Positions 14,751 to 23,036 of a DNA stretch of 27,636 nucleotides are shown piece after piece. The stretch spans positions 1-27,636 of the forward strand of contig CAXMOP010000041.1 of assembly GCA_964195155.1 (NCBI GenBank). Direction: 5' to 3'. Position numbers and translations under genes: made by a program. Numbering within the stretch: position 1 is the stretch's first letter; the number at the start of each line of letters is the position of its first letter. Below the pieces are notes generated by a model. That model was not told the DNA's origin. It saw only the letters and a program-made list of their open reading frames with translations, and did no database searches. This DNA is from JACZST01 sp964195155. GTDB taxonomy: Bacteria; Actinomycetota; Acidimicrobiia; Spongiisociales; UBA5794.

Positions 14751-15620
14751 TCAGACTGCCAGGAACTTTGTCAGGATCTCGTTGACCCGGTCCGGCTGTT
14801 CCTGCTGGGTCCAGTGGCCGCTGCCCTCCACCTGCGCCACCTGGAGATCCGGCACCCAGCGGTCCATGCCTTCGGCAAGGCTCGCCGGCAGGATCGGGTC
14901 GTAGTCGGTGGTGACCATCAAGGCCGGCTGGGTCACCGCGGCGTCCTTGAGGTGGGCGGTCGCTTCGAGGTTGGCGTCGATGTTGCGGTAGTAGTTGATC
15001 GGTCCGGCTATTCCCCCGTCGGTGAAAGCATCGACGTACACCGCGAATTCGTCGGCGGTTTGGAAATCGGTGTCGGCGGTCACCCCGAGAAAGGACCGCT
15101 TCAGCCAGTCCGACGGGGAGCGGGCGAAGGCCTTCTCGGCTCTGCCCACCTCCTGAAAGTACAGGACATAACTGAACCGCTCGCGGAGAGTCTCATCCTG
15201 CTGCATGAATTCGGTGGAAGAAAACCCGGCGCACCATCCGCGGTAGGGCACGTTCAGGCTGACCACTTTCGACACCCGATCCGGGAACATCAACGCGGCG
15301 CTCCACACCACGATGCTGCCCCAGTCGTGGCCGACCAGGGCGGCCTGATCGATGCCCTCGGCGTCGAGCAGCCCGATGAGATCGTCGACCAGCGTGATGA
15401 GCCCGTACTGGTCGATCGCCTCCGGCTTGGAGGATCCGCCGTAGCCGCGCTGGTCGTAGGCGATGGCCCGGAGACCCGCATCGGCAAGGGCGGGAATTTG
15501 GCGCCGCCATGAGTAGGCGATCTCGGGGAAGCCGTGGACGAGCACCACTGGCGGGCCGTCACCGGCCCCGGTCACGGCAAGCTGGATCCCGTTGGCATCA
15601 ACCAGTCGTCGGCTCGACAT
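14751..15620 (-). CDS. Alpha/beta hydrolase, epoxide hydrolase type
   Basis: 289 residues from ATG 15620. The HGFP oxyanion motif is at 29-32 (LVHGFPE). The nucleophile elbow GHDWGS gives D99. The acid is in DYDPIL (D241) and the base in GSGHW (H269). NYYRN (209-213) in the cap matches the epoxide-hydrolase cap tyrosine. An Asp nucleophile with cap Tyr points to epoxide hydrolase rather than esterase; haloalkane dehalogenase is the main alternative. DQRGYGGSSKP (56-66) is also typical. There is no clear ribosome binding site, and the frame is open upstream to 15680 through the hairpin at 15642-15675, which argues against an earlier start. Confidence 0.92.
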   Translation of the reverse strand: MSSRRLVDANGIQLAVTGAGDGPPVVLVHGFPEIAYSWRRQIPALADAGLRAIAYDQRGYGGSSKPEAIDQYGLITLVDDLIGLLDAEGIDQAALVGHDWGSIVVWSAALMFPDRVSKVVSLNVPYRGWCAGFSSTEFMQQDETLRERFSYVLYFQEVGRAEKAFARSPSDWLKRSFLGVTADTDFQTADEFAVYVDAFTDGGIAGPINYYRNIDANLEATAHLKDAAVTQPALMVTTDYDPILPASLAEGMDRWVPDLQVAQVEGSGHWTQQEQPDRVNEILTKFLAV

Positions 15621-15641
15621 TGGGGGAAGACTACCCGGCGA

Positions 15642-15675
15642 ACGTGTGGGCCTCCCTCGACGGAGGCCCACACGT
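15642..15675. terminator. 14-bp hairpin between transporter and hydrolase genes
   Basis: ACGTGTGGGCCTCC (15642-15655) pairs with GGAGGCCCACACGT (15662-15675) around CTCGAC. It lies just upstream of the hydrolase start on the minus strand and behind the first hairpin at 15758-15792. It may be a second terminator for the transporter message or part of the hydrolase leader. Confidence 0.6.
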
Positions 15676-15757
15676 ATCAACCCCCACGGTTGCCAGGCCC
15701 AGGTCCCGGCCTCAATCCTGGCTGTTGCCGGCCCCGCCGAATGCTGGCCGGACCTTG

Positions 15758-15792
15758 GCGGTAGAGGGGGCTGAACGAGCCCCCTCTACCGC
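15758..15792 (-). terminator. 15-bp terminator hairpin behind the MMPL transporter
   Basis: GCGGTAGAGGGGGCT (15758-15772) pairs with AGCCCCCTCTACCGC (15778-15792) around a 5-base loop. It begins ten bases after the transporter stop on the minus strand. There is no U-tract on that strand. Confidence 0.75.
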
Positions 15793-15802
15793 TTTCTCCT
15801 GG

Positions 15803-18514
15803 TCAGCCCACGGTGATGAGCTCTCGCTCCTCGGCTGTCGGCGACGCCGCGGGCTGCGGGGCCTTGGTTACCAGCAGCAACACGCTGGGGAGGACCGCAA
15901 GGGCGGCGACCAACGCCAGCGCGATCATCACCACGGTGAGGAGACCGAAGGTCGCAAAGATCGGCGTCGGCGCAAGCGCCATCACGGCGAAGCCGAGCAC
16001 CGAGGTCAGCGCCGACAGGACCAACGCACCACCGGTGCCCTCGCCTGCGCGACGCAGGGCGTCGAGACGGGTCGGCTCGTTCTCGAGCTCTTCGCGGTAC
16101 CTCGCCGTGAAGTGCGTGGAGAAGTCGATGCCCACCCCAACCGCGATGGCGGCAATGGTGGCCGTGACCACGTTGATGGTGAACCCGGCGATGGCCATGA
16201 AGGCATACAGCCCGACCACGACGAACAGGATCGGGATCACCGAGGCCACTGCGTAGCGCACCGATCGGAGCAGGGCTCCGGCGATCACCAGGGTCAGCAG
16301 GATTGCCAATGGCAGCGAGATCAGCATCGAGTCCCTGAACGCCTCGAGTGACTCGAAGTTCGTGATCACGTCTCCCGTCGCCCCAACCGTATCGATACTC
16401 GGAGCGGCCTGGCGCAGCGATGCCGCGGCGTCTTCGAGGGCCTCCCAGGCCGGGCGGATGACCGCACCGTCGGTGAACGACCCGATCTGAACGACGAGAG
16501 CCGTCGCCTGGTGGCTTCCTCCGTCGTGGGACAGGAAGCCGGCGATCTCGTCCGCTTGGTAGGCAACGGCTCCATCCGGTGTTGGGACGCCGTTGGCCGT
16601 GACGTAGTCGTAGATCGCGACGACCTGGTTCGGGCTATCCGGCAATCCGTTTCCGTCTGTGTCCGTGATCTCGATGCCGCCGGCGGTAATCGCATCGATC
16701 GCAGTTGGTGAGGCCATGGTCATGCGCACTACCTCGGTGGCGTATGGAGCGACGATGAGCGCTCCACCCGGCCGGCGCCCGAAGTCGGCGTTACTCCGGT
16801 CAAGGCGATCGACGGCATCATCGAGGGAAACCAGGGTCGCAGGGTGGGTGAGGTCGCCCTCCACGTAGACGAGGCTGCCTCCCTCCCCGTCCGAGGGGAA
16901 GTGCTCCCGGTATCGATCGATGGACTGAACGACGCTCGTGTTGCCGGAGAGGAAGTCGCGGAGTTCGAAGCCGGACTCCACTTGAATCGCCGCGAACAGG
17001 CCGACGCCGCCGAGCGCGATGATCACAGGAATCGTGATCCAACGCCTCGCCGCGAGCCCGTGAACCACGCCACCGGCTGATTTCAGACCGTGGCCGGCGC
17101 CCGCGACCTTGTCACTGACCGGGCGGCCCTTGGCAACCGCGCGGCGGTTGCGCCGCCGGGTCAGCAGCATCGGCACCCCAACAAACAGCACGATGACAAC
17201 GGCGACCGCAGCCGCTCCTATCTGGGGCATCACCGCCGCCAGTGCGACGGCGAGCCCGCCGACGATGGCCACCGGAAGGATCGCCAGCCCGTATATGAAC
17301 TTGCTGCCCACCTTGATGGGATTGGCGCCGACGGTCGACTCGATTCCGACCAGCGCCCGCGGCGCCAACAGCCCGAGGATCACATAGGCGAGCACCAGTG
17401 CGATCGCCGCGCCGATGCCGAATTGGATGATGGCCTCGGTGCCTGAGCTGGCATTGGAGAGGAACGCGGCCACCGACGATGACACGGCCAGCAGCATCGC
17501 AAGGAACACCGCCTTCATTCCCGCTGGATAGGCCTGGCGGCGACTCATCCCGTGCTCCACCTGCATCTCTCGGACCCGGCCCGATCCGTGGATGAAGAAG
17601 TCGACTCCGAAGCTGATCATCGCGATCGGGACCATGAAGGCCAGCAACAGCGATCCCATCTTGAGTCCGATCAACCCTGCCACGCCGTTGTAGGCGAGCA
17701 TGGTCAGGCCGAGGCCGCCGGCGACGAGAACGGCCGACCAATACGACCGGTGCACTGCTGCGACCAACAGCACGATAAGGGCGACCGCGAGGAAGATGAA
17801 TGGCGCCGAGGCCTGGATCGCCTCGTCGAAAGTCTGATCGAAGTCGATCGCCAGCCCGATCGAGCTGGTGTACGTCGCACCGTCGCGGAAGTCGGCCTGC
17901 ACCTCACGGAGCCAGAGCTCGGAGTCGATGTACGCGTCGAACGTGACGAAATCGTAGGTGACCTGGGAGATGAACGCCGGCGCAGTCCACGCCCCGCCGT
18001 CGTTGGTCGCCTGCTCGGACAGGGTGAATCGCATATCGCTCGTCGGCGAGGCAGGGTCGAGAATCGCCGACAGCGCCGCCTTGACGTCGGCATCGGTGGC
18101 GGCAGCAAGCCCTCCCGGGATCTGCTCCGAGACGAGGTCGACGATCGACAGGACGCCGGGGACCTCGGATCCAAGGTCGGGGTCAAACTCGGTAACGAGA
18201 TGCGCGGCGTGGCCAGGATCGGTGCGAATTCGGTCTGAGGCATGCTGCCACTCGCGAAACGCATCGGCAGTCAGCACGTCTCCGCCGTCTACGGCCTCGA
18301 CGATGAACGCCGCAGACTCGATTGTCGACTCACTATTCAGCGTTTCACCGGAACGGTCGTAGAGATCGAAGACCTCGCCGGACGGGTCGAAATCCGGCTC
18401 GTCGCTGTTGGCAACCATCGGTGCGGCGACGCCAAGCGCCAGCGCGGTGAGCACGACAGCGGCGATAACGAGCCCCGCGTGCCGGTTGACCCATTCGAAT
18501 ACTCTCGTGGTCAT
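15803..18514 (-). CDS. MMPL/RND-family membrane transporter
   Basis: 903 residues from the ATG at 18514, which has AGGAGG six bases upstream; the open frame to 18625 is ignored. The layout is that of an RND protein with two repeats. TM1 is at about 14-34 (HAGLVIAAVVLTALALGVAA). A large external domain comes next (TLNSESTIESAAFIVEAVDG, FDPDLGSEVPGVLSI), then a TM bundle (SAPFIFLAVALIVLLVAAV, MVPIAMISFGVDFFIHGSGR). The second half starts at RRWITIPVIIALGGVGLFAA, with another external domain and bundle (FTINVVTATIAAIAVGVGID, FSTHFTARYREE). The GVDFFIHGSGR and GVGIDFSTHFTARYREE segments are the paired TM4-type motifs of MMPL/SSD proteins. It probably exports lipids or hydrophobic compounds; the substrate is unknown. 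No membrane-fusion partner is adjacent. The TlpA-like gene is divergent from it. Confidence 0.92.
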   Translation of the reverse strand: MTTRVFEWVNRHAGLVIAAVVLTALALGVAAPMVANSDEPDFDPSGEVFDLYDRSGETLNSESTIESAAFIVEAVDGGDVLTADAFREWQHASDRIRTDPGHAAHLVTEFDPDLGSEVPGVLSIVDLVSEQIPGGLAAATDADVKAALSAILDPASPTSDMRFTLSEQATNDGGAWTAPAFISQVTYDFVTFDAYIDSELWLREVQADFRDGATYTSSIGLAIDFDQTFDEAIQASAPFIFLAVALIVLLVAAVHRSYWSAVLVAGGLGLTMLAYNGVAGLIGLKMGSLLLAFMVPIAMISFGVDFFIHGSGRVREMQVEHGMSRRQAYPAGMKAVFLAMLLAVSSSVAAFLSNASSGTEAIIQFGIGAAIALVLAYVILGLLAPRALVGIESTVGANPIKVGSKFIYGLAILPVAIVGGLAVALAAVMPQIGAAAVAVVIVLFVGVPMLLTRRRNRRAVAKGRPVSDKVAGAGHGLKSAGGVVHGLAARRWITIPVIIALGGVGLFAAIQVESGFELRDFLSGNTSVVQSIDRYREHFPSDGEGGSLVYVEGDLTHPATLVSLDDAVDRLDRSNADFGRRPGGALIVAPYATEVVRMTMASPTAIDAITAGGIEITDTDGNGLPDSPNQVVAIYDYVTANGVPTPDGAVAYQADEIAGFLSHDGGSHQATALVVQIGSFTDGAVIRPAWEALEDAAASLRQAAPSIDTVGATGDVITNFESLEAFRDSMLISLPLAILLTLVIAGALLRSVRYAVASVIPILFVVVGLYAFMAIAGFTINVVTATIAAIAVGVGIDFSTHFTARYREELENEPTRLDALRRAGEGTGGALVLSALTSVLGFAVMALAPTPIFATFGLLTVVMIALALVAALAVLPSVLLLVTKAPQPAASPTAEERELITVG

Positions 18515-18695
18515 CAGATGCCTCCTGTGCTTGGCAATGGCTTTGGCAATGGCGTGGTGAAACGTGCCTCTGCGATTGTGGGGACAAGAGCGTCCTTCGA
18601 ACATTGGGTATGTCCCTGGGATCACCCTGAGTACTCCGGGGTGGCCTCAGGGATCTCCACGGGAATTCTCTGGGGCATGCGGGGTTCGACAAGGG

Positions 18696-19304
18696 ATGGC
18701 CCGTGTCAGCAAGGCTCAGGCGCGCGAGCAAAAGCAGCGCCAGCGCGATGAGGAGCTCAGGCGTCAGGCTCGTGGTGCGACGGTACGCAACGTTGCGATC
18801 GCAGCATCGGTGCTGGGCGCCTTCGTGGTCGCCCTCGTGCTGCTGTGGCCGGCGCCGGCCGTCGGTGATACCTCCGCAGAGGCCTGGGACCTGCCCCAGC
18901 TGGACGGCGAAGGCCGGGTGGCCCTCGCCGATTTCCGGGGCAAGCCAACCGTTGCGGCCTTTTTTGCTTCATGGTGCGAGGTTTGCGAAGAAGAGGTTCC
19001 CGAGTTTCTGGCGGTGTCGCGCCAGGTCGTAGACGAAGTGCACTTCGTCGGCATCAACACCCAGGACCGAGGCGCCGGCCTCGGCGACGCCGAGAAGTGG
19101 GGCATCGCCGGGGAGTGGCCGCTCGCCGTGGACATCGGCGGGGGCAATGGGAGCGGGCTCAGCACCGGCACATTTGGGATGCGGGGCTCCCCGATGACCG
19201 CGTTCTATGACGCCGAGGGAACCCTCGTCCACGTGCAGCGGGGCGGCCTCACCGGTGCCCAGCTGGTGGATGCCCTCGATCAGCTCTTCGGCGTCGACGC
19301 CTAG
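18696..19304 (+). CDS. TlpA/ResA-like membrane-anchored thioredoxin
   Basis: 202 residues. A charged N-terminus (KAQAREQKQRQRDEELRRQA) precedes a single TM at about 31-51 and an extracytoplasmic thioredoxin fold. FFASWCEVCEEEVPEF holds the redox pair C94/C97. GSPMTAFY carries the cis-Pro (P166). FVGINTQDR and DAEKWGIAGEWPL belong to the AhpC-TSA/TlpA type. It likely reduces or transfers disulfides outside the membrane, for example in cytochrome maturation, but no ccs genes are nearby. I took the ATG at 18696; the frame is open to 18564 but that part is unlike the family. The start has only a weak ribosome binding site (AAGGG directly adjacent). Confidence 0.9.
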   Translation: MARVSKAQAREQKQRQRDEELRRQARGATVRNVAIAASVLGAFVVALVLLWPAPAVGDTSAEAWDLPQLDGEGRVALADFRGKPTVAAFFASWCEVCEEEVPEFLAVSRQVVDEVHFVGINTQDRGAGLGDAEKWGIAGEWPLAVDIGGGNGSGLSTGTFGMRGSPMTAFYDAEGTLVHVQRGGLTGAQLVDALDQLFGVDA

Positions 19305-19312
19305 CGCACACC

Positions 19313-19437
19313 AGCCCTGGGCCGGCAGCGTCATATACACCGCTACGAGCCCTGGGCTGGTAGCGATCAACGATTCTGTGGGCCGGCAGCGTCATATAAC
19401 CGTTACGAGCCCTGGGCTGGTAGCGGTTGGGTTTATG
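19313..19437. repeat. About 60-bp direct repeat (two copies) of hairpin-forming units
   Basis: AGCCCTGGGCYGGYAGCG occurs at 19313-19330, 19348-19365 and 19408-19425, and a partial copy (GGGCCGGCAGCG) begins at about 19380. The arrangement is a direct repeat of about 60 bases, starting near 19318 and 19378. CGCTAC-G-AGCCC-T-GGGCT-G-GTAGCG (19341-19365) folds into a hairpin. In the second copy (19400-19426) one arm reads CCGTTAC, which still pairs by G-U. The repeat lies between convergent genes and probably ends transcription from both sides. Confidence 0.8.
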
Positions 19438-20356
19438 CCCCGGCCCAGGAGACGAATTCGAAGGACTTCTTCTTTCCGGTGTGATCCTTCACCGTGACCA
19501 CGAACGTCTTCCCATAGGGTGCCTCCGGGAAGAACACCTGTTTGGACCAGTTGCCTTCACCGTTGGCGTACACCGTGCCCGAGCCGTACTCGGAGCTGAT
19601 CGTCACCTTGGTCTCGGGGTCGGCGGTGCCGTAGTAGATGTCGTACGGAGGGTCGAGCTCGCACGATCCATAGGTGGCCTTTGCGGTGAACTCGACACCC
19701 TCGCTCGGTGGCTCCGTCGTCGGCGGCGCCGGCGGATCGTAGTGGACGGTGATCCGCGCCGAGGTCTCGTTCCCGGCGGCATCGGTGGCAACGAAACTCG
19801 CTCCGTTGGCACCGGCCGAAAGCACGAGCTGGATCGACCAGTGCCCCTCCTCGGTCAACCCCGCGTCCCACTTGCCACCCGCGATCACCGTGGCACCGGG
19901 TTCGGTCTCCCCCGAGAAGGTCACGACATTCTCCTCAACGTGGGCCCCATCGGCCGGCGACGTGATGGTCAGCCCGGGCGGCGTTGCGTCAAGCGTCGTC
20001 GTGGGCGCCTCGGTCGTCGCCGGAGCCTCGGTCGTTGTCGGTTCGGTAACCGGTGGGGGCAGCGCCTCCGGCTCCGGTGAAGGCTTGACCGTTGTCTCCG
20101 TGATCGGTGCCTCGGTGGTGACGACGGTCGACTCCGGGAGGGTGGTCGCCACCTCCGGATCGGGTGAGGGGGTGAATATGGCCGCGACCACTACCGCGGC
20201 CGCCGCGGCGCTTCCAGCGAAGGCCCATCCGGCTCCGGCCCACATCGCGTGACGACGCTGCGCCGCGGCAAAGCCTGCGGCGGGTGGCCGGTAGTCGGCA
20301 ACGCTGTGGCCAATCGCATCGACGGCATCGCGGGCACGGTCATCGAGCATGGTCAT
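19433..20356 (-). CDS. Transmembrane Ig-like protein coupled to the ECF sigma factor (putative anti-sigma)
   Basis: 307 residues from ATG 20356 (MTMLDDRARD). Order: a short cytosolic segment (1-37), a TM at about 38-61 (Ala/Val-rich), a Thr/Pro/Glu linker at about 62-125, an Ig-like domain at about 126-205 (LTITSPADGAHVEENVVTFS, ITVHYD), a second proline linker, and a second related domain at about 220-305 (DIYYGTADPETKVTI, NGEGNWSKQVFF). The two domains share the pattern of an acidic strand, xG-xW-S and a late strand. The start overlaps the sigma stop (ATGA), the arrangement of an anti-sigma partner. The 37-residue cytosolic part lacks the HxxxCxxC zinc motif of ZAS anti-sigmas, so the role is inferred only from context. 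Confidence 0.8.
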   Translation of the reverse strand: MTMLDDRARDAVDAIGHSVADYRPPAAGFAAAQRRHAMWAGAGWAFAGSAAAAAVVVAAIFTPSPDPEVATTLPESTVVTTEAPITETTVKPSPEPEALPPPVTEPTTTEAPATTEAPTTTLDATPPGLTITSPADGAHVEENVVTFSGETEPGATVIAGGKWDAGLTEEGHWSIQLVLSAGANGASFVATDAAGNETSARITVHYDPPAPPTTEPPSEGVEFTAKATYGSCELDPPYDIYYGTADPETKVTISSEYGSGTVYANGEGNWSKQVFFPEAPYGKTFVVTVKDHTGKKKSFEFVSWAGA

Positions 20357-20913
20357 GATGCTGCCTCCCCATCGAGGCCGAGTCGCGAAGCGAGCCCGGC
20401 TCTTCCCTTGTGCAGATGAACTTTCACGGTGCTTGGGCTGCACTGGAGGATCTCGGCGATCTCGGCCACGGGCCGGTCCTCCAGATAGTGGAGGGCGATC
20501 GACTGGGCCTGACGCTTTGGCAGGGATCGCACTGCGGCCCAGAACTCGTCGGCCTCGCCCGGGAGCTCCGGCAGCACATGTTGGTTGCGATTCATCCTGG
20601 CCACCGCCTTGGCTTCGCTGATGCTCTTGCGGAACCGCGATACCGACAAGTTCGCCACGACCCGGCGTACCCAGGCCTCCGGTTTGTCGTATTGCGAGAT
20701 CTTTCCCCAGTTCTTGTGCGCAGCCACGAAGGCATCCTGTGCCAGGTCCTCCGCCGCCGAGCGGCTCCCCGACAGCGCATAGGCAAGGCCGATCACCGAG
20801 CGCAGCTCACGTTCGTAAAACTGCTCGAACGAAGCAACGGCTCTGATCGGAACCGACTCGGTGCCGGTGCTCAGGTCCCTGCTGGCCGACCGGGATCTTG
20901 GCTGTGCGGTCAT
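20353..20913 (-). CDS. ECF RNA polymerase sigma factor (SigE-like family)
   Basis: 186 residues. Region 2 is at about 28-95: FEQFYERELRSVIGLAYALS, then AAEDLAQDAFVAAHKNWGKI and PEAWVRRVVANLSVSRFRK. Region 4 is at about 125-178: FWAAVRSLPKRQAQSIALHY, LEDRPVAEIAEILQCSPSTV and KVHLHKGRAGLA. There is no region 1.1 or 3, as expected for ECF factors. The first 26 residues are Ser/Arg-rich and probably disordered. It shares an ATGA overlap with the downstream TM/Ig gene. Upstream (20914-20970) GGTAAACC and GTGTAA are spaced about like an ECF promoter, so autoregulation is possible but unproven. Confidence 0.92.
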   Translation of the reverse strand: MTAQPRSRSASRDLSTGTESVPIRAVASFEQFYERELRSVIGLAYALSGSRSAAEDLAQDAFVAAHKNWGKISQYDKPEAWVRRVVANLSVSRFRKSISEAKAVARMNRNQHVLPELPGEADEFWAAVRSLPKRQAQSIALHYLEDRPVAEIAEILQCSPSTVKVHLHKGRAGLASRLGLDGEAAS

Positions 20914-20991
20914 GCTTGCTACTGGGTTACACGCCTCGGGGCGCAGAAAGGTTTACCGCAACAGTATCGGCCGGGGTTCGTCAGACATGAA

Positions 20992-21030
20992 ACCGCCCCG
21001 CACGGAAGGGGGGACACCGTGCGGGGCGGT
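20992..21030. terminator. 14-bp hairpin upstream of the sigma-factor gene
   Basis: ACCGCCCCGCACGG (20992-21005) pairs with CCGTGCGGGGCGGT (21017-21030) around an 11-base loop. It is probably the terminator of the thioesterase gene on the minus strand and insulates the sigma operon. The 268 bases between this hairpin and the thioesterase stop (21031-21298) hold no gene or RNA that I recognise. Confidence 0.65.
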
Positions 21031-21298
21031 CGCTTTCTCGGGAAGCCGGCATCACCACCAACCCCCCGAGTTCCGCCGGGGGAGGAAGGGAGAAGTGGAG
21101 CTCCCATCCGACGGACACCTGTATTTGGCGGAATCGTATCGCCGATGACAGATAGCGACACCGACGCCGTGTCGGGCAGCTTGGGACAAATCCCCCCTCG
21201 GGCCACGCCCAGTTTCAAAGCGGCTGGTTCAGTGCCACGGAGCACAATGTGGGGTCAACCTGCCCCAACCGTTGCAGCGAAAGCCGATTCTCCGCTTG

Positions 21299-21751
21299 CT
21301 AGTCCTGGTCGATCCTCACCAGGACCGCCGAGCCCTTGGCGGTTACCTCGCCTTCGACCAGGAGCTCGGTCCCGACGATCACCTTGCGCTCCTTGATCTC
21401 GAGCGCGCTGCCAACGAGTCGCATTGGGAGGAGTGGTGTCGGAGCGAGGTAGTCGACTTCGAGATGGGCGGTGACGAATCGCGGTGATGGATCGGAGCCG
21501 ATTTCCTCTCCATCAGCGTGCATGGCGAAGATCGCCGCCGAGCCGGTGGAGTGACAATCGATGATTGAAGCGATCAACCCACCGTATGTGGAGTCGATAA
21601 ATGCAGTGTGGTACGAAGCGGGCACGAACTCGGTGACGGTGACGTCACGATCGGCCCTCGTCTTGATCTGGTATCCGAACTCGTTGAGTCGTCCGCATCC
21701 GTAGCAGTGCGCCGCCGGCTCCGGGTAAGTGTCCTGGATGGCGATTGGCAT
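21299..21751 (-). CDS. Hot-dog fold thioesterase (PaaI-like)
   Basis: 150 residues from ATG 21751. HCYGCGRLNEFGYQIKTR (15-32) is the Cys/Gly opening seen in many PaaI-like thioesterases. FIDSTYGGLIASIIDCHSTG carries the hot-dog central helix with the GG-x(4,5)-D pattern. VTAHLEVDYLAPTPLLPMRL and ERKVIVGTELLVEGEVTAKG are the closing strands. It would hydrolyse an acyl-CoA; the substrate is unknown. The frame is open to 21829, but that would overlap the start region of the divergent lipoprotein gene and lacks family likeness. Confidence 0.85.
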   Translation of the reverse strand: MPIAIQDTYPEPAAHCYGCGRLNEFGYQIKTRADRDVTVTEFVPASYHTAFIDSTYGGLIASIIDCHSTGSAAIFAMHADGEEIGSDPSPRFVTAHLEVDYLAPTPLLPMRLVGSALEIKERKVIVGTELLVEGEVTAKGSAVLVRIDQD

Positions 21752-21817
21752 CGAAGCATCTTCGCACAAGTCGTCACTCGTCACAGAGCCCGGCGCGACC
21801 GGCCTAACGTCGTCGGG

Positions 21818-22993
21818 GTGTTGCGGCAACTCGTCACCGCGGCGGCCTTCCTGCTCGGAGCCGCCTCATGCACCGCGGTCGGGGCCGAGACCACCGAACC
21901 CCCCACAACAACGCCGCCGCCCACGACCCAGCCGCCTACGACCACTGCAACGACCACCACCATCGAGGTCGAAGCACTCCCCGAGCCCGAGACCATCAGC
22001 ACCCTGAGCAGCCTTGGTCGCATGACGTGGCAGATGTATGACCTCGACTTCATGGTCACCCATGTCGGCTCGTTTGGGGGCGGGTATGCGGCGCTGCTGT
22101 ATCCGTCCCTTTCGCATCGGCCCGAGTACCGCGGGATCGCCGAGCCCGGCCTCGTGGCGACGTCGGTCGATGGCATCGAATGGACCCCGCTCACGGAGCA
22201 ACCGGGCGGACAGGAAGCGTTTACCGCACAGCTCCTCACCGTCGACGGCAGCCAGTTGGTCGTATTCGGTCGACCGTATACCGAGAGCGGCGCACCGCGG
22301 ACCGACGAGCTTCAGGCGTTTGTCTGGGACGGTGCGGCATGGGGCGAGCTGGCGGTCCACATCCCGGTTGGCAGCCTGACCCGGGGCGGTCAGCTCGACG
22401 CCGGGTATCTCGCAGACGGCACCCCGGTCTTCCTCAGCACGCGCGGCGGGGCCTGGTACCAGGCAGAGTCGGGCTTCGACTACCGGCCGGCGATGACCGA
22501 GGCCTGGCCCAACTTCATCACAAGATTCGACACCATCGAGGTGTGGCCGACCGATTCGGGAGTGACGCTGCCCGCCTCCACCATCGCTGCTGCCATGGAA
22601 TACGACGGGCGCTTCGTGGCGGCGGCAACGCCGGGCAGCGGTGGCCAGGCATGGACCTCAACCGACGGCCAGGTGTGGGAATCGATCGCACCGATCGCGG
22701 CACCCTGGGGCCAGGGTGGCGGTGTCGTGTCTCCCGAGATCATCGACGCCGGCGGACTGGGATGGGTAGCGGTTGGGTCGTGGAGCGGGAACGGTGCGGT
22801 GTGGGTGTCGAGGGACGGCGTCAGGTGGGGTCATCTCGACGAGCTTCCCGGCCCCGCAGGATGGGACCCGCGTATTCCCTGGCCACCGGCCACGGTCGTC
22901 GACGACCAGCGGATCCTGATCTACGGACGGGCTCATGACGCCGTGCTGCCCGCTGCTCCGTCCATGGTGTGGGTGGGCACGGTCGACGGATAG
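21818..22993 (+). CDS. Lipoprotein with repeated Asp-box-like motifs (beta-propeller-like)
   Basis: 391 residues from GTG 21818. RQLVTAAAFLLGAASC is a signal peptide with a relaxed lipobox, giving a lipidated Cys at about residue 18. A linker of Thr/Pro repeats follows (about 28-48). The rest contains several copies of an S/T-x-D-G-x-x-W pattern: TSVDGIEW, TSTDGQVW, VSRDGVRW. These resemble the Asp-box repeats of sialidase-type beta-propellers. Nothing catalytic is visible, so an extracellular binding or structural role is more likely. The sequence upstream of the GTG (to 21608) lies opposite the thioesterase gene and does not look coding. TAACGT at 21805-21810 could be a -10 box for a leaderless message. 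Confidence 0.82.
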   Translation: MLRQLVTAAAFLLGAASCTAVGAETTEPPTTTPPPTTQPPTTTATTTTIEVEALPEPETISTLSSLGRMTWQMYDLDFMVTHVGSFGGGYAALLYPSLSHRPEYRGIAEPGLVATSVDGIEWTPLTEQPGGQEAFTAQLLTVDGSQLVVFGRPYTESGAPRTDELQAFVWDGAAWGELAVHIPVGSLTRGGQLDAGYLADGTPVFLSTRGGAWYQAESGFDYRPAMTEAWPNFITRFDTIEVWPTDSGVTLPASTIAAAMEYDGRFVAAATPGSGGQAWTSTDGQVWESIAPIAAPWGQGGGVVSPEIIDAGGLGWVAVGSWSGNGAVWVSRDGVRWGHLDELPGPAGWDPRIPWPPATVVDDQRILIYGRAHDAVLPAAPSMVWVGTVDG

Positions 22994-23036
22994 TGCCCTC
23001 GTCCCCGACCGGCGTATATTCAGCCCAGGAGGTCCT

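Noticed and set aside
19313..19437. CRISPR-like array
   Set aside because: There are only two to three copies with unequal spacing (35 and 60 bases), they form hairpins between convergent genes, and there are no cas genes.
20919..21245. 108-residue minus-strand frame upstream of the sigma gene
   Set aside because: It runs through the terminator hairpin at 20992-21030, has irregular cysteine/proline-rich content and no recognisable family.
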